A stretch of 51,376 nt of DNA from RGIG4608 sp045125655 (GTDB lineage: Bacteria; Bacillota; Clostridia; Oscillospirales; CAG-272), in the NCBI GenBank assembly GCA_045125655.1, contig JBGVNP010000071.1, positions 1 through 51,376 of the forward strand, in the 5' to 3' direction. Below, piece after piece: positions 16,791 through 23,574 of the stretch. The first letter of the stretch is position 1. Every line of letters starts with the position of its first letter. A program made the position numbers and the translations under genes. The notes under the pieces are model-generated. The model ran no database searches. It saw only the letters and a program-made list of their open reading frames with translations, and was not told where the DNA came from.

Positions 16791-17054
16791 TTAGTCCTCA
16801 AATCCGGTATTGATAAGGTCTGCAAGTCCTTCTACTGCAAGTGCCTCGTCACTTCCATCAGCTGTGAGCTTAATGGTCATACCTTTAGCAACACCGAGTG
16901 AAAGAACACCCAAAAGACTTTTAGCATTAACCTTGCGATCATCCTTTTCAACCCAAATAGAGCTTGTGTAAGAATTTGCCTTCTGAATGAAGAAGGTTGC
17001 AGGGCGAGCGTGAAGTCCAATTGCATTTGAGATTTTTACCTCTTTTGTAATCAT
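16791..17054 (-). CDS. ptsH: HPr-family phosphocarrier protein
   Basis: HPr carries phosphate from enzyme I to the sugar-specific PTS permeases and, in Firmicutes, co-regulates CcpA. The 87-residue protein has the catalytic His15 in GLHARPA and the regulatory Ser46 in AKSLLGVLSLGV, the site for HPr kinase. Because His15 is present it is HPr rather than the regulatory homologue Crh. It is monocistronic, with promoter, palindromic leader and terminator. No enzyme I or HPr kinase gene is in the window. Confidence 0.93.
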   Translation of the reverse strand: MITKEVKISNAIGLHARPATFFIQKANSYTSSIWVEKDDRKVNAKSLLGVLSLGVAKGMTIKLTADGSDEALAVEGLADLINTGFED

Positions 17055-17088
17055 AATAATGCTCCTAATTTTACTCTACTAATAATAT

Positions 17089-17105
17089 TGCACAAAAGTG
17101 CACAC
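17089..17105 (-). promoter_or_regulatory. Palindrome in the ptsH leader
   Basis: TGCAC-aaaa-GTGCA lies just downstream of the predicted transcription start of ptsH. It could be an operator or a leader hairpin. No known box is recognised. Confidence 0.35.
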
Positions 17106-17117
17106 TTCTATAAGTAT

Positions 17118-17146
17118 ATTATAGCAAGTTAAGCAGATAAAATCAA
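17118..17146 (-). promoter_or_regulatory. Sigma-A promoter of ptsH
   Basis: Minus strand: TTGATT (17146-17141), 17 bases, TATAAT (17123-17118). Confidence 0.8.
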
Positions 17147-17248
17147 GAAAAAGTCTTTGTACGATTGCATAAACTTTTGACGAAAATTATTATTTTTTTA
17201 ATGATTTTGCACATTTTTGAATAAAAATCTACATTATGTGCATCTTTT

Positions 17249-19282
17249 TTAGCAAAAGATATCAAGATCTGCGCTCCTACTGTTGTTATCAACACGGTGC
17301 GCTTCCTGTATTTTGGATTTTTCTCTTTCGTTTATTTTGGTCAATGCCACGGTGAGTCCAACCATTATCCAAAAGATAAGGAATACTCTTGAGTTATACC
17401 AGATATAGTCGGTTACGCCCATCACCAATGATGCGCTAACGCTTGCAAGACCTGCGGCAATCATATTTCTTGATCTTTCACCCCTACTGCGATTTTTGAT
17501 ACCTACAAAGCATTTCTGTACAAACATAAATGCGATCACCGCAAAAAATATAATTCCGAATATACCAAGCTGTGAGAAAATTTCAAGATACAAGCTGTGG
17601 GTATGCTCCACTGTTTCGGTGCCTGCTATTGCGTACTGTGGGAAAACTTCCTTAAACGCGCTTCCGCCAACACCGATGCCCGTAAGGATATTATCACCTA
17701 TCATTCGGAGCGTCTTATCCCAAATCTTAATGCGATGCTGAATGGAGCTATCGCTCATAGTAAAGGTACTTATAAATCTATCCACGAGGGTTTGTAAAAA
17801 TTCCCATTTTCCTGCAAACGTTTGCACAAGCGCGTAAAGCAATGCCGTCACACTTGCTCCTCCAACAAGTATTAGCCAGATGCTTCTGAAATTGAACACG
17901 AGCAAGAATATAAGAAATGCCACTATTGCTCCAAGCCAAGCGCCGCGCGACCATGTGAGAACTATGCAAGCTATAATACACGCAATGCAAATAAAATAAA
18001 GGAATTTATTGATTCTGCGCTCTGCCGATGCCATTTGAGCAAGCACGAACGGGAAAACGATAACGAGATACGTTCCAAGCACATTGGCATTACCCAAAAC
18101 TCCGTCAAGACGGGTGCTTATTGTGGAAAAGACATCAGGATCTATCGAATGTAACGCCTCTGCTCCTCCGTCAATAATGGCAAGAACCGAAACGATAAAT
18201 GCGGTAATAGATATAATCTTAATACCTCTAAAAATCCAAGTTTTTCTTATATATGAATTTACGATCAAAAAATAAATGCACAAAAACACAAAGGTAGCAA
18301 GAGCACTGTAAAGCGAATCCACTCCGCCGCGTGTATTTATTCCGCAAGCGATAACGTTTGCACCGAAAAAAAGCACGAAAACGTCAATAAGCTCAAAGCG
18401 CATTATTCTCTTTCCTCTTACATACTTGGAAATATATGATATTGAGGTCAATATAATTATTGGAAGAATGACGATATTGGGATGCTCCAAGACATTAACA
18501 AAAGGAATTATTGAAATTACGGATATAATTCCAAGCTCGGGAAAGCTCATTACCATAGCTATTGCCAACACGAGTGCAATGATAATAACCACCGTTCCTA
18601 TCCCCAAAAAATCAAAATAGGTCACAAATCCCATTGCCATTGCTATCTCGAAGGAAGCAATAAAGCTTCCGCCACTCTTACTCTCATCCTTTTCGAGCTT
18701 ACTTTCGTCAAGTCCGAGCATTTGGGTAATAACAAAACCCGAAATTTTACCCGTAAGCAACGCTTCTCCAACTCTCTTTTTGGATGCCAATAAGGGAATG
18801 GACAAGACCGCAAGGATAATTCCTATAATACCGTCCACCATAATCTCGGTACCGTGAAGATAGTATCTTAGCATGGTCATCAATAGCGCAGAAAGCGCAA
18901 ATGAAAAAATTCCTATTCCAAATACTCTTACGTAAGAATGTATTATTTTCTCGGAAATCCATGAAAGTGCTTTGTAGATAAGACTGTGCTCATAAAAATG
19001 TGCAAGCCATGCTCGAGAGCGCGCCTTTCTCTTGGTACGGTGAAAAAGCTGATAGATAGCTCCTTTTTTCCACTTTTCATTTAATTTAACGTAAAGATCC
19101 GCAAAGATAAATCCCAAAAAGCTATTCTGCAAGCCCCTTGAAATAAGGTCCGCAAGATGAGCAAAAAAGCCGAAAAATCCCCTTTTAGCTCTTCTCTTGT
19201 TTGCAGCTTTATTTTTAAGCTCGGAAGAATCTGCCACTTGTTTATTTATATTTTTGTTCTTGTTTTTATTAACAGCGTTCAA
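17249..19282 (-). CDS. O-antigen ligase-like (Wzy_C/WaaL) membrane protein
   Basis: A 677-residue membrane protein. A basic, probably cytoplasmic N-terminal region (about 100 residues, many Lys/Arg/Asn) is followed by about twelve membrane helices. The Wzy_C-type core has VLTWSRGAWLGA (near residue 450) and the large extracellular loop with the HTHSLYLEIFSQLGIFG signature (near 580). Such proteins join or polymerise lipid-linked glycans at the outer face of the membrane; in Gram-positives the substrate may be a wall glycopolymer or protein O-glycan. The frame is open to a TTG at 19321 inside trmD, but the TTG at 19282 is preceded by ACAGGAG at the right distance and lies 25 bases after the trmD stop. 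No polysaccharide genes are adjacent; it ends the rimM-trmD operon. Confidence 0.88.
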   Translation of the reverse strand: MNAVNKNKNKNINKQVADSSELKNKAANKRRAKRGFFGFFAHLADLISRGLQNSFLGFIFADLYVKLNEKWKKGAIYQLFHRTKRKARSRAWLAHFYEHSLIYKALSWISEKIIHSYVRVFGIGIFSFALSALLMTMLRYYLHGTEIMVDGIIGIILAVLSIPLLASKKRVGEALLTGKISGFVITQMLGLDESKLEKDESKSGGSFIASFEIAMAMGFVTYFDFLGIGTVVIIIALVLAIAMVMSFPELGIISVISIIPFVNVLEHPNIVILPIIILTSISYISKYVRGKRIMRFELIDVFVLFFGANVIACGINTRGGVDSLYSALATFVFLCIYFLIVNSYIRKTWIFRGIKIISITAFIVSVLAIIDGGAEALHSIDPDVFSTISTRLDGVLGNANVLGTYLVIVFPFVLAQMASAERRINKFLYFICIACIIACIVLTWSRGAWLGAIVAFLIFLLVFNFRSIWLILVGGASVTALLYALVQTFAGKWEFLQTLVDRFISTFTMSDSSIQHRIKIWDKTLRMIGDNILTGIGVGGSAFKEVFPQYAIAGTETVEHTHSLYLEIFSQLGIFGIIFFAVIAFMFVQKCFVGIKNRSRGERSRNMIAAGLASVSASLVMGVTDYIWYNSRVFLIFWIMVGLTVALTKINEREKSKIQEAHRVDNNSRSADLDIFC

Positions 19283-19307
19283 AATATTATCTCCTGTCCG
19301 TGTTTTA

Positions 19308-20009
19308 TCACTTCTTATCAAGCAAATCGGGTCTTTTTTCTCTGGTTATTTCAAGCGAACGCGCTTCTCTCCATTTGTCTATCTCGGCATGATTTCCCGA
19401 AATAAGAACGTCGGGAACGCGCTTACCGTGAAATTCGTAGGGACGGGTATATTGGGGATATTCAAGACGGCCGCAGGATATACTCTCGTCCTCATAGCAT
19501 TTTTTATCTGCAAGAACTCCTTCTTTGAGTCTGGATACGCAATCCACCAACACACATGCGGGAAGCTCTCCACCCGTAAGAACGTAGTCACCGATGGATA
19601 TCTCCTCATCAACTATCTCCTCAAGAACGCGCGCATCAATCCCTTCATAATGACCGCAAAGGATTATGAGGTTATCGTATTCAGCAAGCTCGGTCGCTCT
19701 TTTCTGCGTGAGCACCTTGCCCTGAGGACTCATATATATAACTCTGCTTTTCGCATCCTCGCCAAGCTCTGCCTTGACCTCCTTGATCACCGCTTCATAG
19801 CAATCATAAACGGGGGGCGCCATCATAAGCATACCAAAGCCACCACCGTAGGGTGTATCGTCAACCTTATTGTGCTTGTTGTTAGCATAGTCGCGAATAT
19901 TGTGCGCGTACACAGAAATCAATTCTGCCTTTTGCGCACGACCTATTATGCTCTCACCAAGAACGTTTGAAACAAGCTCGGGAAAGAGCGTCATTATATC
20001 AAATCTCAT
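19308..20009 (-). CDS. trmD: tRNA (guanine(37)-N1)-methyltransferase
   Basis: TrmD methylates G37 of tRNAs reading CUN, CCN and CGG codons and prevents +1 frameshifting. The sequence has MTLFPELVSNVLGESIIGRA, the DDTPYGGGFGMLM segment, and the knotted SAM-binding region (LCGHYEGIDARVLEEIVDEEISIGDYVLTGGE). The ATG at 20009 gives the usual MRFDIMTLFP start; an in-frame TTG nine bases earlier is possible and would overlap rimM. Usually the operon includes rpsP and rplS; here neither is adjacent. Confidence 0.95.
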   Translation of the reverse strand: MRFDIMTLFPELVSNVLGESIIGRAQKAELISVYAHNIRDYANNKHNKVDDTPYGGGFGMLMMAPPVYDCYEAVIKEVKAELGEDAKSRVIYMSPQGKVLTQKRATELAEYDNLIILCGHYEGIDARVLEEIVDEEISIGDYVLTGGELPACVLVDCVSRLKEGVLADKKCYEDESISCGRLEYPQYTRPYEFHGKRVPDVLISGNHAEIDKWREARSLEITREKRPDLLDKK

Positions 20010-20010
20010 A

Positions 20011-20526
20011 TCAATCAAGCATTCCTTCTATCAAAGCTACAAAAATTCCCTTATCAAGATCAATCTCTTTAATAAATTCGGGTACTGCGGGAATTAATTT
20101 TTTACCCGATGGAGTTTTGATCTCATACAGATCACTTGCACCGAGATTGAGAACGTCGGAAAGTGTACCGAGTTTTTCGCCCGTGGCAATATCTATTACG
20201 TCAAGTCCTATAAGGTCGGCTATAAAGAATGCATCCTCATCAATGGAAATATCATCGCGGTCGGCAAAGATCACTGTTCCCTTCAAAAGTTCTGCCTTTT
20301 CAATGCTGTCAATACCGTCAATCTCCATAAGAACAAATTGCTTGAATATTGATGCTCTTTTTACCTTGCGACACTCAAATTCACCATTCGCCTTAAAAAA
20401 TACCTTTTTTAGAGAGGCAAGGTCATCGGGAGTATCACACCAGGACTCGAGTTTAAGTCCACCGCGCACTCCGTGTGTATTAACTATTCTTCCACATTCA
20501 AGATACTGTGATTCTTTAACAGGCAT
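20011..20526 (-). CDS. rimM: Ribosome maturation factor RimM
   Basis: RimM assists maturation of the 30S head through binding to S19. The 171-residue protein has the N-terminal RimM barrel (YLECGRIVNTHGVRGGLKLESWCD, near residues 8-31) and a C-terminal PRC-barrel (ADLIGLDVIDIATGEKLGTLSDVL and AVPEFIKEIDLDKG). An upstream in-frame ATG adds seven residues, but the AAGGAG site is spaced for the ATG at 20526. The stop is one base from the trmD start. A sigma-A promoter precedes it, divergent from yajC. Confidence 0.95.
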   Translation of the reverse strand: MPVKESQYLECGRIVNTHGVRGGLKLESWCDTPDDLASLKKVFFKANGEFECRKVKRASIFKQFVLMEIDGIDSIEKAELLKGTVIFADRDDISIDEDAFFIADLIGLDVIDIATGEKLGTLSDVLNLGASDLYEIKTPSGKKLIPAVPEFIKEIDLDKGIFVALIEGMLD

Positions 20527-20568
20527 AACAAGACTCCTTTTCTTCAAAATCGCATACTTATTTATTAT

Positions 20569-20597
20569 ATTATATCACATTTTATTTTGCTTTGCAA
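20569..20597 (-). promoter_or_regulatory. Sigma-A promoter of rimM-trmD-ligase
   Basis: Minus strand: TTGCAA (20597-20592), 17 bases, TATAAT (20574-20569). Confidence 0.75.
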
Positions 20598-20676
20598 TAA
20601 AAACACGTTTTTTTATGATTTTTTCAATAGAATTATGGCATTTTTTATTATTTTTTCAAAAAAGTGGTAAATCCTA

Positions 20677-20705
20677 TTGAAAAATACCAAAAAATATTGT
20701 ATAAT
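20677..20705 (+). promoter_or_regulatory. Sigma-A promoter of yajC
   Basis: TTGAAA (20677-20682), 17 bases, TATAAT (20700-20705). Confidence 0.82.
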
Positions 20706-20743
20706 AATAAAGTTGAAAATAAGTTTTTACGGAGGTAAATAAA

Positions 20744-21055
20744 ATGAATGGATTTTTGGCATCTACCATGGGCCCCCTTGACGGTCTTTTCCCTATTATT
20801 ATGCTCGTTGTAATGTTTGTTGCAATGTATTTCTTCACAATCAGACCCCAGAAGAAAGCAGAAAAAGAAGCAAACGAAATGAGAAACAACCTTGAGGTTG
20901 GTGACGAGATCACTACAATCGGTGGTATCATTGGTAAGGTTGTTAGCATTAAGGAAGAAACCTGCGTTATCGAAACAAGCCGCGACGGCACAAAAATTCG
21001 TATCCTTAAATCCGCTGTTCACAGCGTTGACGTTAAGGCAGAGGACACAAAATAA
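20744..21055 (+). CDS. yajC: Preprotein translocase accessory subunit YajC
   Basis: YajC is a small membrane partner of SecDF in the Sec holocomplex. The 103-residue protein has a single membrane helix (FPIIMLVVMFVAMYFFTI, residues 16-33) followed by the diagnostic RPQKKAEKE, then a small beta domain with LEVGDEITTIGGIIGKVVSI. GGAGGT lies before the ATG. secD/secF are not in the window; the following membrane gene is a common yajC neighbour. Confidence 0.95.
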   Translation: MNGFLASTMGPLDGLFPIIMLVVMFVAMYFFTIRPQKKAEKEANEMRNNLEVGDEITTIGGIIGKVVSIKEETCVIETSRDGTKIRILKSAVHSVDVKAEDTK

Positions 21056-21067
21056 TTTTATAAAGAT

Positions 21068-21098
21068 AAACCGAGGAAAAATATCCTCGGTTTTCTTT
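21068..21098 (+). terminator. Terminator of yajC
   Basis: AAACCGAGGA (21068-21077) pairs with TCCTCGGTTT (21084-21093), then TCTTT. Nearly the same stem recurs at 21331-21351. Confidence 0.85.
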
Positions 21099-21120
21099 AG
21101 CCAATCGAAAAAGCTGCTCT

Positions 21121-21360
21121 ACCGCAAGTGACAAAAAGCGGTGTGAAGCGTAAAAATCTAAAAAAACATAAAAAAGAAGCACAAGGTAATCATCGAGAAT
21201 ACCTTGTGCTTACTTGCTTTTTCTGTTCTTAGACTCTGCCGTACTTTTGTACGTCGACGATTCTAAGAACGAAAAATATAGCTAACTTTTTCGAGGGCTG
21301 CCATCGTGCCGAAATTTTTCGGCACGATGAAACCGAGGATTCTCCTCGGTTTTCTTTTTT
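21121..21360 (+). ncRNA. Run of five hairpins, possible structured RNA
   Basis: No reading frame is convincing in this gap. Instead there are five successive stem-loops: ACCGC/GCGGT (21121/21138), AGCACAAGGTA (21178-21188) with TACCTTGTGCT (21200-21210), GTTCTTAGA (21225-21233) with TCTAAGAAC (21262-21270) enclosing CGTAC-tttt-GTACG, CATCGTGCCGAAA (21302-21314) with its complement (21317-21329), and AACCGAGGA/TCCTCGGTT (21331-21351) with a T-run. The last is a terminator. This fits a processed or separately made small RNA, but no clear promoter follows the yajC terminator and I match it to no known family. Stacked decayed terminators are the alternative. Confidence 0.4.
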
Positions 21361-21414
21361 TCATAATTTCATTCAAAGCATAATATATTTTATAAAAAAG
21401 CTAATGGAGGAACT

Positions 21415-21858
21415 ATGAAAAACAAGAAATCCAAACATCGCCCCATAAACAATGAAACCTCACTTGAAAACACGTTAAAAAATGCTCTTTATAGCTTGGG
21501 AATATCTCTTGCGATAGGACTTGCGCTCCTACTTATCGGGACGGCGGTAGCTCTTGCACTGCCCGATCCAACGGCTCTTATTGATCCAATCGGATACGTT
21601 TCATTATTCATTACGGCATTTTTAGGGGGATTTGCATCGTCCAAGCTAAACAAGCGCGCCCCCTATCTTACTGCCATTATTTGCGGGGCGGGATTTGTTA
21701 TACTTTCAATGCTTATATCCTTTGCACTCCCCCACACACTCGCTTCAGGAATGAATATTTGGGCTCGTCTTGCGTTACATCTGCTTACATTTGCGGTCTT
21801 TCCTTTTGGTACGCTTGTCAGCGTTAAGGCATCTAAACCTAAAAGGAGAAGGAGATAA
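21415..21858 (+). CDS. TIGR04086-type small membrane protein
   Basis: A 147-residue protein with a basic N terminus (MKNKKSKHRP), four hydrophobic helices (about 27-48, 61-75, 83-103 and 114-135) and a basic tail (KPKRRRR). Topology, length and position after yajC match the TIGR04086 family of Firmicutes, whose function is unknown. The start has GGAGGAACT before the ATG. The stop codon TAA is the first part of the right tip of element E4 (TAAATTGGGA), so the repeat adjoins the coding sequence with no terminator between. Confidence 0.82.
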   Translation: MKNKKSKHRPINNETSLENTLKNALYSLGISLAIGLALLLIGTAVALALPDPTALIDPIGYVSLFITAFLGGFASSKLNKRAPYLTAIICGAGFVILSMLISFALPHTLASGMNIWARLALHLLTFAVFPFGTLVSVKASKPKRRRR

Positions 21859-22237
21859 ATTGGGATTTAGCGCGCACTTATGTTAGCACTCCACACCGGT
21901 TGTTTTGCGTCGCTTTTTCAAAAGCGACCGCTCTGCGCGTAGCAGAGCCGCGCGGCTTGAGCGCACTCGGCATTTCTTTTGTTAGCTTTTCTTTGTGCCT
22001 TTTTTGGCAAAGAAAAGCGGCTAAAGAGTTTTGGTATTTAAAGATAGTGTCACAAGCTATAGCGACTGCTTATCTTTTATCCACTTTTTCTTTGAGAAAG
22101 TAGCCCCAAAGAAAAAGTTCCCAAAAAGAAAAGGGCGTTTTTTGCGCTCACGCCGCGCGGGCGACCGCTTTTGAAAAAGCGGTGCAAAACAACCGATTGG
22201 TTACTGCGAACATAGTGCTCGACAAATCAAAATTTGA
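21857..22237 (-). repeat. Palindromic element copy E4 (complete, 381 bp)
   Basis: Inverted placement: right tip first (AAATTGGGATTTAGCGCGCA), left tip last (CAAATCAAAATTTGA). Outer hairpins are GTCGCTTTTTCAAAAGCGAC and CCGCTTTTGAAAAAGCGG. The core is the longer type-B variant, with an extra ATAGTGtcacaagCTAT mini-hairpin in its spacer. Relative to the tips, the core orientation is as in E3. Confidence 0.95.
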
Positions 22238-22244
22238 ATTCAAC

Positions 22245-22275
22245 AAAAAAAAGCACCCCTTGGGTGCTTTTTTGA
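22245..22275. terminator. Terminator of the TatD gene
   Basis: AAAAAAGCACCC (22247-22258) pairs with GGGTGCTTTTTT (22262-22273). It can act in both directions and lies between tatD and element E4. Confidence 0.85.
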
Positions 22276-22277
22276 TT

Positions 22278-23081
22278 TTATAAATTATAGATTTTTTTAG
22301 CATTTTCAAATGTAATCTCTGCAATTTCTTCGGGTGTTTTATCAAACACGCTCGCAATCATATTTACTGTGTATTCAAGGTTACCCGAATGATTCATCTT
22401 TCCGCGATTCGGGTGGGGTGCAAGATAAGGTGCGTCGGTTTCGATGAGCAATCTATCAAGTGGAATCGTTGAAAGAACTTCGCGGACGCGAGTTGCATTT
22501 TTAAAAGTCACAACTCCCGAAAATGATATATACCATCCGCGACGTATAAGCTCACGAGCCATATCAGATGATCCGCTATAGCTATGGAATATCCCCTTCA
22601 CCTTGGGATATTTAAGAGCCATTTCAAAGCAATCTCCATGCGCCTCGCGGTCGTGGATTATCACGGGCAAGCCATATTTTTCTGCCATTTGCATTTGCTT
22701 TTCAAAGACGTATCTTTGTTTTTCCTTCACCTCATCGGTGAGGTTTTCAAGATGATAGTCAAATCCAATTTCTCCAATGGCAACTATCTTATTTGCCCTT
22801 CTCTGCTCTGCATCGGAAACGCTTTCTTCAATTACTGAAAGAACCGCATCAATATCATCTATATAGAGGCAATCCTCCGGATGAATGCCAGACGAGGCGT
22901 ACATATTTTCAAATTTTTGAGCTTGTGCAAGGCAATCCTTAAGATTTTCCGGGTTGGTTGCGATATTTACTATCACGCCAACGTTTTCCGAAAAATTTTT
23001 TTCAAGGAGCGCATCTGCGCCGCCCTCATATTCATTAAACCACGCATCGAAATAATGCGCGTGGGAATCAAAATATTTCAT
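22278..23081 (-). CDS. TatD-family metal-dependent hydrolase
   Basis: A 267-residue TIM-barrel protein of the amidohydrolase superfamily, whose characterised members are 3'-5' DNA exonucleases. Metal-binding residues are visible: DSHAHYFD at the N terminus (HxH), the glutamate in IGEIGFDYH, the histidines in VIIHDREAHGD and GIFHSYSGS, and the aspartate in LLIETDAPYLAPHPNRG. The frame is complete and of normal length. Element E5 begins 22 bases upstream of the start codon, and no promoter is evident in that gap. Confidence 0.93.
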   Translation of the reverse strand: MKYFDSHAHYFDAWFNEYEGGADALLEKNFSENVGVIVNIATNPENLKDCLAQAQKFENMYASSGIHPEDCLYIDDIDAVLSVIEESVSDAEQRRANKIVAIGEIGFDYHLENLTDEVKEKQRYVFEKQMQMAEKYGLPVIIHDREAHGDCFEMALKYPKVKGIFHSYSGSSDMARELIRRGWYISFSGVVTFKNATRVREVLSTIPLDRLLIETDAPYLAPHPNRGKMNHSGNLEYTVNMIASVFDKTPEEIAEITFENAKKIYNL

Positions 23082-23103
23082 ATTTTCACCTTGTTATTCT
23101 TTT

Positions 23104-23515
23104 TAAAATTTTGATTTGTCGGGCACGTTGTTAGCGCAGACCAACCGGTTGTTTTGTCCACTTTTTCAAAAGTGGCGCCCTGCGCGTAGTAGAGCCGCGC
23201 GGCTTGAGCGCATTCGCCATTTCTTTTTTGCCAAGCTTTTTTCTTTGTGGCTATACTGCCAAAGAAAAAAGCGTTACAAAAGGCAAACTATCTTTTGATA
23301 CCAAGACTTTTTAGCCGCTTTTCTTTGGAAAAAGAGGCCCAAAGAAAAGCTAACAAAAGAAAGGGCCGTTTTTGCGCTCTCGACGGCAACCCCCAAAGCT
23401 TACATCCGTTCGCTTCGGGGAACCCCTACGCCGCGCGGGCGACCGCTTTTGAAAAAGCGGTGCAAAACAACCAGTGGGTTAGCGCGAACATAGTGCGCGC
23501 TAAATCCCAATTTAT
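23104..23515 (+). repeat. Palindromic element copy E5 (complete, 412 bp)
   Basis: Left tip first, right tip last. The core is reversed relative to E2 (as in E3). The outer hairpins are CCACTTTTTCAAAAGTGG and CCGCTTTTGAAAAAGCGG. It is the longest copy because the right linker has about 50 extra bases (near 23377-23430, with CCCCAAAGC/GCTTCGGGG complementarity). Confidence 0.95.
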
Positions 23516-23547
23516 CAAACAAATCATCGTGATTTTTTATAACTTTT

Positions 23548-23569
23548 AAGGGGGAATTTCTTCCCCCTT
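23548..23569. terminator. Hairpin between metG and element E5
   Basis: AAGGGGGAA (23548-23556) pairs with TTCCCCCTT (23561-23569). The T-tract is on the plus side (TTTTAATTT); on the minus strand, where metG ends, the tail is AAAAGTT, so termination of metG is less certain than termination of anything leaving E5. Confidence 0.6.
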
Positions 23570-23574
23570 TTAAT

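Noticed and set aside
16791..17054. Crh instead of HPr
   Set aside because: The phosphorylatable His15 is present (GLHARPA).
21105..21145. tRNA-like GCTGCTCTACCGC string before the hairpin array
   Set aside because: No cloverleaf can be completed: no matching acceptor stem, T-loop or CCA end.
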